A stretch of DNA of 64,000 nt from Rhizobium aethiopicum (GCF_014197535.1 NZ_JACIFV010000004.1:62001-126000), one strand, 5' to 3'; shown: positions 19,248 through 29,052, counted from the stretch's first letter. The notes: a model not told the origin generated them from the sequence alone. Translations and numbers: made by a program.

Positions 19248-19997
19248 TCAATGCGCGCCTTCGCGTTTGCGCTTGCGGGCGTTGCGTGCGAACATGTTCA
19301 GCACCTCAACCAGCGCCGAGAAGGCCATGGCGGCGTAGACGTAGCCCTTCGGCACGTGGAAGCCCATGCCTTCGGCGATCAGCGTCGTGCCGATCATCAG
19401 CAGGAAGGCGAGCGCCAGCATGACGATCGTCGGATTTCTCTCGATGAAATTGGCGAGCGGGGTCGCGGCAACCAGCATGACGGTGACGGCGGCGATGACG
19501 GCGATCACCATGATCGGCAGATGCGGCGTCATGCCGACGGCGGTGATGATGCTGTCGACGGAGAAGACCAGGTCAAGCAGCAGGATCTGGCCGATCGCCG
19601 ATGCAAAGCCCGTCGTGGCGGACTTCGCGATGAAATCCTCCTGATGATCCACCGGGTCGACCGTGTGGTGAATTTCCTTGGTGGCTTTCCAGACGAGGAA
19701 CAGGCCGCCGGCGATAAGGATGAGATCCTTCCAGGAGAAGCCGTGCCCGAAGGCCGTAAACAGCGGTTCGGTCAGCTGGACGATCCAGGCGACTGTGCCG
19801 AGCAGCGCCAGGCGCATGACGAGGGCAAGGCCGATGCCGATCCGGCGGGCTTTCTCGCGATGCTCGGGCGGCAGTTTGTTGGTGAGAATGGAAATGAAGA
19901 TCAGGTTGTCGATCCCGAGAACGACTTCCATCACCACCAGTGTGATGAGCGCCACCCAGGCGGCCGGGTCCTGAATGAGCGTCATGATTTCCTGCAT
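19248..19997 (-). CDS. TerC-family membrane protein
   Basis: A 249-residue protein with seven predicted membrane segments and two family motifs: [17 protein letters not shown] near 20 and [15 protein letters not shown] near 130. The acidic residues in these motifs are thought to bind metal, and relatives (Alx, MeeF, YceF) export manganese. GAGGG lies nine bases before the ATG at 19997. No regulatory RNA of the yybP-ykoY type is evident upstream. Confidence 0.9.
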   Translation of the reverse strand: MQEIMTLIQDPAAWVALITLVVMEVVLGIDNLIFISILTNKLPPEHREKARRIGIGLALVMRLALLGTVAWIVQLTEPLFTAFGHGFSWKDLILIAGGLFLVWKATKEIHHTVDPVDHQEDFIAKSATTGFASAIGQILLLDLVFSVDSIITAVGMTPHLPIMVIAVIAAVTVMLVAATPLANFIERNPTIVMLALAFLLMIGTTLIAEGMGFHVPKGYVYAAMAFSALVEVLNMFARNARKRKREGAH

Positions 19998-20111
19998 CAG
20001 CCTATACCCTCTTTGCGTCACATGATGAAACGACGCGCGCAATGTAATGGCGCCTGCCTGCCAGACAAGCGCCACAAGCCGGTATACGAAACTGATATGA
20101 CTTTTATTCCC

Positions 20112-20225
20112 TAGAGCAGGATGATTTAAGACCGGGTCGGCCTTAAATTTGAATCCTGTTCCAAATTAAAGAGTTAAAGCATGATGTCGCCCGAAAACCG
20201 CTCACACCTTTCGGCATCATGCTCT
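20112..20225. repeat. Rhizobial intergenic repeat with CATGATG palindrome
   Basis: The segment has the pattern of a repeat common in Rhizobiaceae: AGAGCAGGATGATT, a middle part, then AGCATGATG (20178-20186), CCGAAAACCGCTCACAC and CATCATGCT (20215-20223). The terminal arms form a perfect 9-bp inverted repeat. It overlaps the 3' end of the AraC gene. Family membership is from memory of such repeats, not from a search. Confidence 0.7.
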
Positions 20226-21053
20226 GATCGGCAGCCAGATTTCGGTGACGCCCATGCCGGTATAAGGATCGAAGCGCTCGTCGTAACGTTCGAACATGTC
20301 AGGTGTCTCGCCATGTTCCAGGCCCGACGTTGGCCACCATGTGCCGAAAATCCGGTGCATAGTCAGGGAAATGCCGGAGACATGGCCGCGATGGGTGAAG
20401 ACGGCGTAGCGCTGTCCCGGAAGCTTGAGCGTCGTAAAATCCGCGGGCAGGTCGCCGGCATCGGAAATTTCGGCTGCGGCCATGTAGCGGAATTTCTCCT
20501 CCTCGCCGATATGCCGGCAGATGCCATAGGCGACATTGCCTTTCTGGCCGGGAATATGCCCGAAATGGGTATTGAACTTCTGCCAAAGCGAGGGGATGGC
20601 GGCATTGTCGCCATAAGGGTAGATCTCCTCCAGGCCTGCAAAGAGCATTGGTTGAAGAGTCTCGAAACGGGGTGGTTCGAGGGCGTTGAGGTGGTCGGTA
20701 TCCATTCGGATCGGCTCCAGTAAAACAAGGTTACGGGCGTGCCCCTGTCTGCGCACAGCATCCGGCGTCATGCCGAACTGGTCGCGGAAGGCACGGGTGA
20801 AAGCTTCGTGCGAGCCGTAGCCCGCGCAAAGCGCAACCTCGAGAATGGTGGACGAGCCGCTGACCAATGCAGGCACGGCGCGGCTAAGGCGCCGTCCTCT
20901 CATGTAACTGCTGATCGAGTGGCCGGTGACGAGCCCGAAGATGCGCGACAGATGATAGCGCGACAATCCGGCTGCTTCCGATATCTCTTCCAGCGATATA
21001 TCGCTTTCGAAATGGCTCTCTATGAACCAGATCGCCCGTGCGATGGCGTTCAT
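20217..21053 (-). CDS. AraC-family regulator with GyrI-like effector domain
   Basis: A 278-residue regulator. Residues 1-100 are an AraC DNA-binding domain (IWFIESHFESDISLEEISEA, then GYGSHEAFTRAFRDQFGMTP). Residues 110-278 are a GyrI-like small-molecule domain as in Rob and BmrR-type regulators (VAYGICRHI, YAVFTHRGHVSG, IFGTWWPTSG). Such proteins usually sense drugs or other hydrophobic ligands. ATG at 21053 is eight bases after AGGGGA; one two codons earlier is also possible. The stop codon falls inside the repeat at 20112-20225. Confidence 0.88.
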   Translation of the reverse strand: MNAIARAIWFIESHFESDISLEEISEAAGLSRYHLSRIFGLVTGHSISSYMRGRRLSRAVPALVSGSSTILEVALCAGYGSHEAFTRAFRDQFGMTPDAVRRQGHARNLVLLEPIRMDTDHLNALEPPRFETLQPMLFAGLEEIYPYGDNAAIPSLWQKFNTHFGHIPGQKGNVAYGICRHIGEEEKFRYMAAAEISDAGDLPADFTTLKLPGQRYAVFTHRGHVSGISLTMHRIFGTWWPTSGLEHGETPDMFERYDERFDPYTGMGVTEIWLPIRA

Positions 21054-21160
21054 CTTCATTCCCCTGGTTGCGGCTTCTTCCTTAGAGAAAAGCCGGCAGC
21101 CGGGTTTGATCGTTCTTGCGGAGTTTTGGTCGAAGGAGAGCGGCAGTCAAGGATGCGGGG

Positions 21161-21841
21161 TTAGGCAGTCTCGTGCCGGCGCACGCCGTAGGCTGCCATG
21201 AAGACCTTGATCGCACCGCGGATGACGCGGTCGATTTCCTCGCGAGTCGGCGGTTCTTCCATGCTGCCGAACAGACGGAGCTTGAAGAAGCTGCCGCTGG
21301 CAAGATCGAGAAACTGGCCGGCGGCAAGATCGATGTCGTCGATCTCGAGTCGGCCTCCGGCGATATGCTGTTCCAAAAACTCGCGCATGATGGTGCGCAG
21401 GTTTACCGGGCCTTTGAAGAAGCGTTGACAGAGCACCGGCATGCGGTCGCGAACGCCGAGAACGGTGCGCATCGCGCTGATGACCTTTTCATCGGTCATG
21501 TGGGTGACGAAGCTTATCCCGAATTCGTACAGGCCGGATTCGGGGTCGTCATGCTCGGCAAGCGCCGTGCGCACGGCCGCCATGAAAGCGGCGCGCTCGT
21601 TCTCGATCATCGCCGAAAACAGCTCTTCCTTGTTGGTGAAATAGACGTAGAGCGTTCCCTTGGAGACTCCGGCCTCACGCGTCACGTCGTTCATACTGGC
21701 GGCGTCGAAGCCCATCTTCATGAAGACGCGCTTGGCGCCGGCAAGAATTTGCTGGCGTTTTGCCGGATCTTCGCCAGCGGCAAATCGGCCTCCTCCAACG
21801 GGTGGGCTGAAGACGGCGGCATGGTCGGGCTTTAGCGTCAT
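21161..21841 (-). CDS. TetR/AcrR-family repressor of the adjacent efflux genes
   Basis: A 226-residue TetR regulator. After a 26-residue N-terminal stretch comes the helix-turn-helix (RQQILAGAKRVFMKMGFDA, then VTREAGVSKGTLYVYFTNKE) and a C-terminal domain of the AcrR type ending with an amphipathic FMAAYGVRR. It is divergent from the EmrA/EmrB-like genes, with two palindromic operators and overlapping promoters between, so it should repress both and be released by a transported compound. Confidence 0.92.
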   Translation of the reverse strand: MTLKPDHAAVFSPPVGGGRFAAGEDPAKRQQILAGAKRVFMKMGFDAASMNDVTREAGVSKGTLYVYFTNKEELFSAMIENERAAFMAAVRTALAEHDDPESGLYEFGISFVTHMTDEKVISAMRTVLGVRDRMPVLCQRFFKGPVNLRTIMREFLEQHIAGGRLEIDDIDLAAGQFLDLASGSFFKLRLFGSMEEPPTREEIDRVIRGAIKVFMAAYGVRRHETA

Positions 21842-21887
21842 ATCTCCTTAACCGTGTTCACGGTTTCGTGCTTTCTTTAAAGAAATC

Positions 21888-21901
21888 GAACCGATTGGTT
21901 C
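21888..21901. promoter_or_regulatory. TetR operator O1
   Basis: GAACC-GATT-GGTTC, perfect 5-bp arms, 46 bases before the TetR start and just downstream of its likely transcription start. Confidence 0.6.
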
Positions 21902-21909
21902 TGTACATC

Positions 21910-21940
21910 TTGATATGACGATAAAACAGGTTTATGTCAA
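21910..21940. promoter_or_regulatory. Overlapping divergent promoters of tetR and the efflux operon
   Basis: Plus strand: TTGATA (21910-21915) and TATGTC (21933-21938), 17 apart. Minus strand: consensus TTGACA (21935-21940) and CATATC (21912-21917), 17 apart. The two promoters occupy the same DNA face to face. Confidence 0.45.
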
Positions 21941-21960
21941 CTGAACCGAACCGTTCAGTT
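21939..21960. promoter_or_regulatory. TetR operator O2
   Basis: AACTGAAC-CGAACC-GTTCAGTT, perfect 8-bp arms. It begins right after the efflux -10 and overlaps the tetR -35, so one bound dimer could block both directions. It shares GAACCG with O1. Confidence 0.65.
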
Positions 21961-21991
21961 CGATTATTACTCCAAGATCGGTAAAGTGGCC

Positions 21992-23203
21992 ATGTCGAGC
22001 AATCAGAAGAGCAACGTCGCGCGTATCGTCAGCGAAAACGCCGAAGCCGAAGAGGCGAAGGTCACGGTCGTTGCCGAGGCTCCGACGGCGGAAGCGCTGG
22101 AAAAGCCGGCTGCTCCCGCGCAGTCGGCGCCGGCCCAGGCCCCGGTTGCTCCCCCTGCGGCGAAGAAGCGCCGCAGCCCGGTGCTGCCGATCGTCGTGCT
22201 TGCCCTGCTTGCGGGCGGCGGCTGGTATGGATACGAATGGTGGATGAACGGCCGGTTCATGGTGTCGACCGACGACGCCTATATCGAAGGCGATATCGCG
22301 ACCATCTCGCCGAAGGTTACCGGCTATGTCGCGAAGGTGAATGTTGTCGCCAACCAGGAAGTCAAGGCAGGCGACGTTCTTGCTACCCTTGATAACGGCG
22401 ACTACCAGAATGCCCTCGATCAGGCGAATGCCCAGATCTCGACCGAGCAGCTTTCGCTAAGCCGTATTGATGCGCAGATTGAAGGCGCCAAGGCGAGCCT
22501 CGTGCAGGCCCAGGCCCAGAAGACTGCCCTCGAAGCCACGGTGCGTGGCGCGGAAATCAAGCAGAAGCGCCAGAGCGACCTGCAGGCAAAGTCGGTCGGC
22601 ACCACCGCGGATCTCGATGACGCCAATACGGCACTCGATCAGGCCAAGGCCAATCTTGCCGGCGGTGACGCCAATATCGTAGCGGCGCAGGCCAATATCG
22701 CCATCCTCGAAGCCCAACGTAGGGAAGCGGAAGGTTCCGTCCGCACGCTGGAAATCCAGCGCGACAAGGCCGCGCGCGACCTCTCCTTCACCGTGCTCAA
22801 GGCACCCTATGACGGCATCGTCGGCAATCGTTCCGTCCAGGAAGGCGATCTGGTCTCGCCCGGCCAGCGCCTGATGGCGCTCGTTCCGGTGCGCCAGCTT
22901 TATATCGACGCCAATTTCAAGGAAACGCAGATTCAGCATCTCGTTCCAGGCTCGAAGGTCAACGTCCATGTCGATGCCTATGACGACCATCCGATCGTCG
23001 GTACCGTCGAATCGATCTCGCCGGCCTCCGGTTCGGTCTTTTCGCTGCTGCCGCCGGAAAATGCGACGGGCAACTTCACCAAGGTGATCCAGCGCGTGCC
23101 GGTGCGCATTGCGCTGCCGCAGGATGCGCTCGACAGCGGGCGTCTGCGCGCGGGCCTCAGCGTCGTCGTCGACGTCGATACCCGCACGGCACCGAACAAG
23201 TAA
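21992..23203 (+). CDS. HlyD/EmrA-type membrane fusion protein
   Basis: A 403-residue periplasmic adaptor. A cytoplasmic Ala/Pro-rich N-terminus of about 50 residues precedes one membrane helix (about 53-75, VLPIVVLALLAGGG). Then come a lipoyl half (STDDAYIEGDIATISPKVTG), a long coiled-coil hairpin (about 140-250, rich in Gln, Ala and Asp) and the second half ending VPVRIALPQD. It links the DHA2 pump to an outer-membrane channel. ATG at 21992 is chosen; a GTG two codons earlier is in frame. Neither has a clear Shine-Dalgarno sequence. The next gene starts 44 bases on. Confidence 0.93.
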   Translation: MSSNQKSNVARIVSENAEAEEAKVTVVAEAPTAEALEKPAAPAQSAPAQAPVAPPAAKKRRSPVLPIVVLALLAGGGWYGYEWWMNGRFMVSTDDAYIEGDIATISPKVTGYVAKVNVVANQEVKAGDVLATLDNGDYQNALDQANAQISTEQLSLSRIDAQIEGAKASLVQAQAQKTALEATVRGAEIKQKRQSDLQAKSVGTTADLDDANTALDQAKANLAGGDANIVAAQANIAILEAQRREAEGSVRTLEIQRDKAARDLSFTVLKAPYDGIVGNRSVQEGDLVSPGQRLMALVPVRQLYIDANFKETQIQHLVPGSKVNVHVDAYDDHPIVGTVESISPASGSVFSLLPPENATGNFTKVIQRVPVRIALPQDALDSGRLRAGLSVVVDVDTRTAPNK

Positions 23204-23247
23204 ACCTTCGGAGCAATTCCAGCAAAAGGAAAGGCGGAGGTGGTCCG

Positions 23248-24849
23248 ATGGCCGGGAGCGCGACAGCAACAGCGGGAACGATGCCGGCGGTGCCTGCCCA
23301 CGCCGCGGATCGCATGGATCCGAGGAAGCTCATCGCCTTCTTCGCGATGGTGCTCGGCATGTTCATGTCGATCCTCGACATTCAGATCGTCTCTGCTTCG
23401 CTTGCCGAAATTCAGGCCGGCCTGTCGGCCGGTTCCGACGAAATCGGCTGGGTGCAGACGGCCTATCTGATCGCGGAAGTGATCATGATCCCGCTTTCGG
23501 GAACGCTGGCGCGCATCATCTCGACGCGCTATCTCTTCGCGATCTCGGCCGCCGGCTTCACCATGGCGAGTGCGCTTGCGGCGACGGCGACGAATATCGA
23601 CCAGATGATCGTCTACCGTGCCATCCAGGGTTTCATCGGCGGCGGCATGATCCCGTCGGTTTTCGCGGCCGCCTTCACAATCTTTCCGCCGTCGAAGCGC
23701 AGCATCGTCTCGCCGATCATCGGCCTGATCGCGACGCTGGCGCCGACCATCGGCCCGACCGTCGGCGGCTATCTCAGCCATGCCTTTTCCTGGCACTGGC
23801 TGTTCCTCGTCAATATCGTTCCGGGCATCATCGTCACGCTGGTTACCTGGAACTTCATCGACTTCGACAAGCCGGAACTGTCGCTCTTCAAGAAGTTCGA
23901 CTGGTGGGGGCTGATCTCGATGGGCGTCTTCCTCGGCGCGCTGGAATATGTGCTCGAAGAGGGCAACTCGAACGATTGGTTCAACGACAATTCCATCGCG
24001 CTGGCTGCCGTCGCCTCCGGCGCCGCGGCCATCGTCTTCTTCTACCGCGCCTTCACGATGGAGTTTCCCGTCGTCGACCTGAAGGCTTTTGCGAACCGGA
24101 ATTTCTCCTTCGGCTCGGTGTTTTCCTTCGTCATGGGCATCGGCCTCTACGGCCTTACCTATATCTACCCCGTCTATCTCGGCCGTATCCGCGGCTATGA
24201 TTCGCTGATGATCGGCGAGACGATGTTCGTCTCCGGGCTTGCGATGTTCTTCACCGCGCCGATCGCCGGGCGGCTGTCGACCAAGATGGACCTGCGCCTG
24301 ATGATGGTGATCGGTTTCATCAGCTTCGCCGCCGGCACATACATCATGATCCACCTGACGGCGGATTGGGATTTCTACGAGCTCTTCATCCCGCAGATCC
24401 TGCGCGGTTTCGGGCTGATGATGTGCATGGTGCCGATCAACAACATCGCGCTCGGCACGATGCCGCCGTCGCGCATCCGCGGCGCGTCCGGCCTGTTCAA
24501 CCTGACCAGAAACCTTGGCGGCGCCGTCGGTCTTGCGGTCATCAACACTGTGCTCACCAGCCGGCAGGATGTGCATTACGAGCGGCTGCGGGAGAATATG
24601 GACTGGGGCAATCCGGCGGCGATCGACCAGATGAACAACATGGCCGCCAATTTCAACAGTTACGGCATGGACGGCACTTCGGTCGCGATCAAGCAGATGG
24701 TTGGCCTCGCCACCAAGCAGGCGGTCATCCTGTCTTTCAGCGATGTGTTCCTGATCCTGACCGCGCTGTTCGTTGCGATGATCCTCGGTGTCACCATGAT
24801 CAAGAAACCCGCGCCGCAAGGCGGCGGAGGAGGTGGCGGCGGCCACTGA
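23248..24849 (+). CDS. EmrB-type DHA2 multidrug efflux permease
   Basis: A 533-residue major facilitator protein with 14 predicted membrane segments. Motif A-like GWVQTAYLIAEVIMIPLSG, motif C (LIATLAPTIGPTVGGYL) of drug/proton antiporters and the KSIVSPI-like segment after helix 4 place it in the DHA2/EmrB family. The C-terminal tail is short and Gly-rich, ending GGGGGH. GGAGG is seven bases before the ATG. With the upstream adaptor it forms an Emr-type pump; the substrate is unknown. A strong terminator follows. Confidence 0.94.
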   Translation: MAGSATATAGTMPAVPAHAADRMDPRKLIAFFAMVLGMFMSILDIQIVSASLAEIQAGLSAGSDEIGWVQTAYLIAEVIMIPLSGTLARIISTRYLFAISAAGFTMASALAATATNIDQMIVYRAIQGFIGGGMIPSVFAAAFTIFPPSKRSIVSPIIGLIATLAPTIGPTVGGYLSHAFSWHWLFLVNIVPGIIVTLVTWNFIDFDKPELSLFKKFDWWGLISMGVFLGALEYVLEEGNSNDWFNDNSIALAAVASGAAAIVFFYRAFTMEFPVVDLKAFANRNFSFGSVFSFVMGIGLYGLTYIYPVYLGRIRGYDSLMIGETMFVSGLAMFFTAPIAGRLSTKMDLRLMMVIGFISFAAGTYIMIHLTADWDFYELFIPQILRGFGLMMCMVPINNIALGTMPPSRIRGASGLFNLTRNLGGAVGLAVINTVLTSRQDVHYERLRENMDWGNPAAIDQMNNMAANFNSYGMDGTSVAIKQMVGLATKQAVILSFSDVFLILTALFVAMILGVTMIKKPAPQGGGGGGGGH

Positions 24850-24870
24850 CCTCCGGCCCCCGTCCCTCGA

Positions 24871-24896
24871 AAAGGCCCTCTCCGGAGGGCCTTTTT
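24871..24896 (+). terminator. Intrinsic terminator of the efflux operon
   Basis: AAAGGCCCTC-TCCG-GAGGGCCTTT, perfect 10-bp arms with T5 at the end. Confidence 0.9.
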
Positions 24897-25004
24897 GTTG
24901 CGGTTTTCCAGCCTCCGTGTCATCAGGTGGGCGATCGCTCATCGAATTGATGCCAGCGGCCGGCAAGACCGGAAACATAATGCGCAAATCGCCCCGCTGG
25001 TTTT

Positions 25005-25024
25005 TTTGATTTACGTACATCAAA
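25005..25024. promoter_or_regulatory. Operator for the xylose-operon regulator
   Basis: TTTGATTTACGTACATCAAA is a 20-bp palindrome with 9 of 10 arm positions paired and a central TACGTA. It lies 32 bases before the LacI-type gene, the place expected for autoregulation of the operon. Confidence 0.55.
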
Positions 25025-25055
25025 TTTGGCGCTAATGGTCTCGTCAGGAGGAACG

Positions 25056-26078
25056 ATGAGGCCAACTGTTCACGATATCGCCGCTGCGGCGGGCGTCAGT
25101 CTCGCGACCGTCGACCGGGTGCTCAATCAGCGTCCTGGTGTGCGTCACGTCACGCGGGAGAAGGTCGAGACCGCAATCCGCGAACTCGGTTATGTCAGGG
25201 ACGTCGCAGCCGCCAATCTCGCCAAGGGTCGCACCTATCCGCTGGTCTTCATCCTGCCGGCCAGTGACAATTCTTTCATGCACGGGCTCAACGCCGAAAT
25301 CCGGCAAGCCATCCTCCGCTCACCTGCCGAACGCACCGATATTCGCGCCATCGAGGTGCCTGCCTTCGATCCGGCCGCTCTCGTCGGCGTGCTCGAAGGG
25401 CTTTCCCGCGAAAAGCCTTGCGGCATCGCAATGGTTGCGACTGATGCGCCTGAGGTGCGTGCCGTCGTCGACAGACTGGTGCATGCGGGCTTTCCCATCG
25501 TCACGTTGGTGTCCGATCTTACCGGATCGCTGCGCCATCACTACGCCGGCGTCGACAATATTGCGGCAGGCCGCACGGCGGCCCGTCTGCTCGGCCGGTT
25601 CCTCGGGCCGCGAAAGGGCAAGATCGCCGTGCTCGCCGGCTCCATGCTGGTGCGCGACCATCGCGAGCGGCTGGAAGGGTTCACTTCAGTCATGGCAGAG
25701 GAGTTTCCCGATCTTGCGATCCTTCCGGTTCTGGAAGGCCGCGACGATCCGGAGATCGCCCATATGCTCGTCGCGAAGGCACTTGGGAATGCCGACATTG
25801 TCGGCGTCTATAGTCTCGGCGCCGGCAATCGCGGCCTTATCCGGGCGCTGAAGGAGAAGGCCGTCGACCGGACGCTGACGGTCATTGCCCACGAACTGAC
25901 CGCCCACACCCGAGCGGCGCTCATCGACAACACGATTGATGCGATCCTCAATCAGAATGCCGGTCACGAGGTGCGCAGCGCCATCCGGGTGCTGAAGGCC
26001 AAGGCGGACGGGCTCGCCGTCATCGAAGCGCAGGAGCGTATCCGCCTCGACATATTCCTGAAGGACAATCTGCCGTAA
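25056..26078 (+). CDS. LacI-family regulator of the xylose operon
   Basis: A 340-residue LacI-type regulator. The helix-turn-helix is at 3-25 (TVHDIAAAAGVSLATVDRVL) with the hinge near 50, followed by a periplasmic-binding-protein-like ligand domain (LVFILPASDNSFMHGLN, HYAGVDNIAAGRTAARLLG). It is first in an operon with xylB and xylA, so xylose is the likely inducer. AGGAGG lies five bases before the ATG. It is not related to the AraC-type XylR of enteric bacteria, though rhizobial annotations use the same name. Confidence 0.88.
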   Translation: MRPTVHDIAAAAGVSLATVDRVLNQRPGVRHVTREKVETAIRELGYVRDVAAANLAKGRTYPLVFILPASDNSFMHGLNAEIRQAILRSPAERTDIRAIEVPAFDPAALVGVLEGLSREKPCGIAMVATDAPEVRAVVDRLVHAGFPIVTLVSDLTGSLRHHYAGVDNIAAGRTAARLLGRFLGPRKGKIAVLAGSMLVRDHRERLEGFTSVMAEEFPDLAILPVLEGRDDPEIAHMLVAKALGNADIVGVYSLGAGNRGLIRALKEKAVDRTLTVIAHELTAHTRAALIDNTIDAILNQNAGHEVRSAIRVLKAKADGLAVIEAQERIRLDIFLKDNLP

Positions 26079-26098
26079 CGGCAAGGGGAGAATGCCAC

Positions 26099-27553
26099 AT
26101 GTATCTCGGTCTCGATCTCGGAACCTCCGGCGTCAAGGCGATGCTGATCGACGGCGACCAGAAGATCGTCGGTTCGGCCAACGGTGCGCTCGACGTCTCG
26201 CGCCCGCATTCCGGCTGGTCGGAACAGGAACCGGCTCACTGGGTGCGCGCGACCGAGGAGGCCGTCGCCGGCCTCAAGGCGAAACATCCAAAGGAATTTG
26301 CCGCAGTCAAGGGCATCGGCCTTTCCGGCCAGATGCACGGCGCCACGCTGATCGATGCGAGCGACAAGGTATTGCGGCCCTGCATTCTCTGGAACGATAC
26401 ACGCAGCTACGTCGAAGCCGCCGCACTCGACGCCGACCCGCGTTTCCGGGCGCTGACCGGCAATATCGTGTTTCCCGGCTTTACGGCGCCCAAGCTCGCC
26501 TGGGTCAGGAAGCATGAGCCTGAGATTTTCGCGAAGGTCGCCAAGGTGCTGCTGCCGAAGGATTATCTGCGTCTCTGGCTGACCGGCGAATATATTTCCG
26601 AAATGTCGGATTCGGCAGGCACCTCCTGGCTCGATACCGGCAAGCGCGGCTGGTCGTCCGAACTGCTTGCCGCCACCGGCCTTTCCAGGGAGCAGATGCC
26701 GGCGCTTGTCGAAGGGACCGATCAGGCCGGCAGACTGCGGTCCGAACTCGCGGCCCAGTGGGGCATATCAGGCTCGGTCGTCGTTGCCGGCGGCGCGGGC
26801 GATAATGCAGCCTCGGCCTGCGGCATGGGCACGGTCAGCGATGGCGCGGCCTTCGTCTCGCTCGGCACCTCGGGCGTGCTTTTTGCCGCCAACGGCTCCT
26901 ATCTACCGAAGCCGGAAAGCGCCGTGCATGCCTTCTGCCATGCGCTGCCGAACACCTGGCATCAGATGGGCGTCATCCTCTCGGCCACCGATGCGCTCAA
27001 CTGGCATTCCGGTGTGACCGGCAAATCGGCCGCCGATCTCACAGGCGAACTCGGTGAGACGCTGAAGGCGCCTTCCGGCGTCACCTTCCTGCCCTATCTC
27101 TCCGGCGAGCGCACTCCGCACAATGACGCCGTCATCCGCGGCGCCTTCATCGGCCTCGGACATGAGAGCAGTCGCGTCGTTCTCACCCAGGCCGTTCTGG
27201 AGGGTGTGGCGTTCGCCATCCGCGACAATCTCGAAGCGTTGCGTTCGGCCGGCACCGGCATCGCGCGCGTGACGGCAATCGGCGGCGGTTCGCGCTCGCA
27301 CTACTGGCTGGCATCGATCGCCACCGCGCTCGGCGTCCCTGTCGACTTGCCTGCCGACGGCGATTTCGGCGCGGCCTTCGGCGCTGCCCGTCTCGGTCTG
27401 ATCGCGGCGACGGGTGCGGATCCGATCGCCGTCTGCACGCCGCCAATGACGGCAGGCACGATCGAACCGGTCGCGGCGCTGAAGGGCGCTTACGAGGACG
27501 CCTACAAGCGCTATCGCGCGCTCTATCCGGCGATCAAGTCGCTGGCGCATTGA
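26099..27553 (+). CDS. xylB: Xylulokinase
   Basis: A 484-residue FGGY-family kinase phosphorylating D-xylulose to xylulose 5-phosphate. It opens [17 protein letters not shown] with the phosphate-binding loop, has the substrate segment [13 protein letters not shown] near 75 and ILWNDTRS near 98, the [13 protein letters not shown] adenosine region near 260 and the late [19 protein letters not shown]. Length fits E. coli XylB (484). It lies 20 bases after the regulator and upstream of xylA. Confidence 0.95.
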   Translation: MYLGLDLGTSGVKAMLIDGDQKIVGSANGALDVSRPHSGWSEQEPAHWVRATEEAVAGLKAKHPKEFAAVKGIGLSGQMHGATLIDASDKVLRPCILWNDTRSYVEAAALDADPRFRALTGNIVFPGFTAPKLAWVRKHEPEIFAKVAKVLLPKDYLRLWLTGEYISEMSDSAGTSWLDTGKRGWSSELLAATGLSREQMPALVEGTDQAGRLRSELAAQWGISGSVVVAGGAGDNAASACGMGTVSDGAAFVSLGTSGVLFAANGSYLPKPESAVHAFCHALPNTWHQMGVILSATDALNWHSGVTGKSAADLTGELGETLKAPSGVTFLPYLSGERTPHNDAVIRGAFIGLGHESSRVVLTQAVLEGVAFAIRDNLEALRSAGTGIARVTAIGGGSRSHYWLASIATALGVPVDLPADGDFGAAFGAARLGLIAATGADPIAVCTPPMTAGTIEPVAALKGAYEDAYKRYRALYPAIKSLAH

Positions 27554-27570
27554 GAACTGGAGCCGGCGGG

Positions 27571-27690
27571 CCCCTCATCCGCCTGCCGGCACCTTCTCCC
27601 CGCTGGGGAGAAGAGACTCGTTGCGGCGCCTCGTTCCCCTTCTCCCCTGGGGGAGAAGGTGGCCCGAAGGGTCGGGTGAGGGGGCTGGTG
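27571..27690. repeat. Palindromic element between xylB and xylA
   Basis: Outer parts GCCCCTCATCC and GGGTGAGGGGGC face each other; inside are CTTCTCCCC...GGGGAGAAG (27593-27612) and CTTCTCCCCTGGGGGAGAAG (27639-27658). The layout is shared with the element at 35355-35497 and differs from the family at 12.5 and 17.4 kb. Confidence 0.8.
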
Positions 27691-27735
27691 GCACGAACGA
27701 TAAGACTGAAATACGAACCCAAGGAGACCGTAAAC

Positions 27736-29046
27736 ATGAGCACCGGATTTTTCGGCGATATCCAGAAGATCAAATATGAGGGCCCGGACAGCACCAATCC
27801 GCTGGCCTTCCGCTATTACAAGCCGGACGAGATCGTCCTCGGCAAGCGCATGGAAGACCATCTGCGTTTTGCGGTAGCCTACTGGCACACCTTCACCTGG
27901 CCGGGCGGCGATCCCTTCGGCGGCCAAACCTTCCTGCGTCCCTGGTTCGAAGATACGATGAAGGCGGCCAAACTCAAGGCCGATGTCGCTTTCGAATTCT
28001 TCTTGCTGCTGGGTGCTCCCTACTACTGCTTCCATGACGCCGACGTGCGCCCGGAGGGCAAGAACTTTGCCGAGAACACCAGGAACCTGAATGAGATCGT
28101 CGATTATTTCGCCGAGAAGCAGGCGGCGACCGGCACCAAGCTGCTCTGGGGTACGGCGAACCTGTTCTCCAACCGCCGCTACATGTCGGGTGCGGCGACC
28201 AACCCCGATCCAGACGTCTTTGCTTTCGCCGCCGCGACGGTCAAGACCTGCATCGACGCCACGCAGAAGCTCGGCGGCGAGAACTACGTGCTCTGGGGCG
28301 GCCGCGAAGGCTACGAGACGCTGCTCAACACCGATCTCAAGCGCGAGCTCGACCAGCTCGGCCGTTTCCTCAACCTCGTCGTCGAATATAAGCACAAGAT
28401 CGGCTTCAAGGGCACGATCCTGATCGAGCCGAAGCCGCAGGAGCCTACCAAGCATCAGTATGATTACGACGTCGCGACCGTCTACGGCTTCCTCAAGAAG
28501 CACGGTCTCGAAAACGAGGTGAAGCTCAATATCGAGCAGGGCCATGCGATCCTCGCCGGCCACTCCTTCGAGCATGAGCTGGCGCTCGCCAATGCGCTCG
28601 GCATCTTTGGCTCGATCGACATGAACCGCAACGACTACCAGTCCGGCTGGGACACCGACCAGTTCCCGAACAATGTTCCGGAAATGGCGCTTGCCTATTA
28701 CCACGTTCTGGCAGGCGGCGGCTTCAAGACCGGCGGCACCAACTTCGACGCGAAGCTGCGCCGCCAGTCACTCGACCCGGCAGACCTCTTGATCGGTCAT
28801 ATCGGCGGCATGGATTGCTGCGCCCGCGGCCTGAAGGCGGCTGCCAAGATGATCGAGGACAAGGCTCTGTCGCAGCCGCTCGCCGACCGCTACGCCGGTT
28901 GGGAAACGGCCGAGGCGCAGAAGCTCTTCCGCGGCGAGTATTCGCTGGATGAGATCACCAACTGGGTCGAGAGCAAGGACGTCAACCCGCAACCGAAATC
29001 CGGCAAGCAGGAACTGCTCGAAAACATCGTCAACCGTTACGTCTGA
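27736..29046 (+). CDS. xylA: Xylose isomerase
   Basis: A 436-residue TIM-barrel isomerase (class II length) converting D-xylose to D-xylulose with two divalent metals. Catalytic His100 and Asp103 lie in [18 protein letters not shown] near 54-63, the metal-binding IEPKPQEP and NIEQGHA, and SIDMNRND with WDTDQFP are all present. AAGGAG is ten bases before the ATG. It is the last gene of the operon, separated from xylB by a 182-base gap holding the palindromic element. Confidence 0.97.
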   Translation: MSTGFFGDIQKIKYEGPDSTNPLAFRYYKPDEIVLGKRMEDHLRFAVAYWHTFTWPGGDPFGGQTFLRPWFEDTMKAAKLKADVAFEFFLLLGAPYYCFHDADVRPEGKNFAENTRNLNEIVDYFAEKQAATGTKLLWGTANLFSNRRYMSGAATNPDPDVFAFAAATVKTCIDATQKLGGENYVLWGGREGYETLLNTDLKRELDQLGRFLNLVVEYKHKIGFKGTILIEPKPQEPTKHQYDYDVATVYGFLKKHGLENEVKLNIEQGHAILAGHSFEHELALANALGIFGSIDMNRNDYQSGWDTDQFPNNVPEMALAYYHVLAGGGFKTGGTNFDAKLRRQSLDPADLLIGHIGGMDCCARGLKAAAKMIEDKALSQPLADRYAGWETAEAQKLFRGEYSLDEITNWVESKDVNPQPKSGKQELLENIVNRYV

Positions 29047-29052
29047 TAAAGC

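Noticed and set aside
22978..25065. Open frame of 695 codons on the minus strand
   Set aside because: It lies opposite the efflux genes, is rich in Arg, Asp and His with no domain pattern, and mirrors codon bias of the true genes.
27523..28704. Open frame of 393 codons on the minus strand
   Set aside because: Antisense to xylA and runs through the family B repeat.
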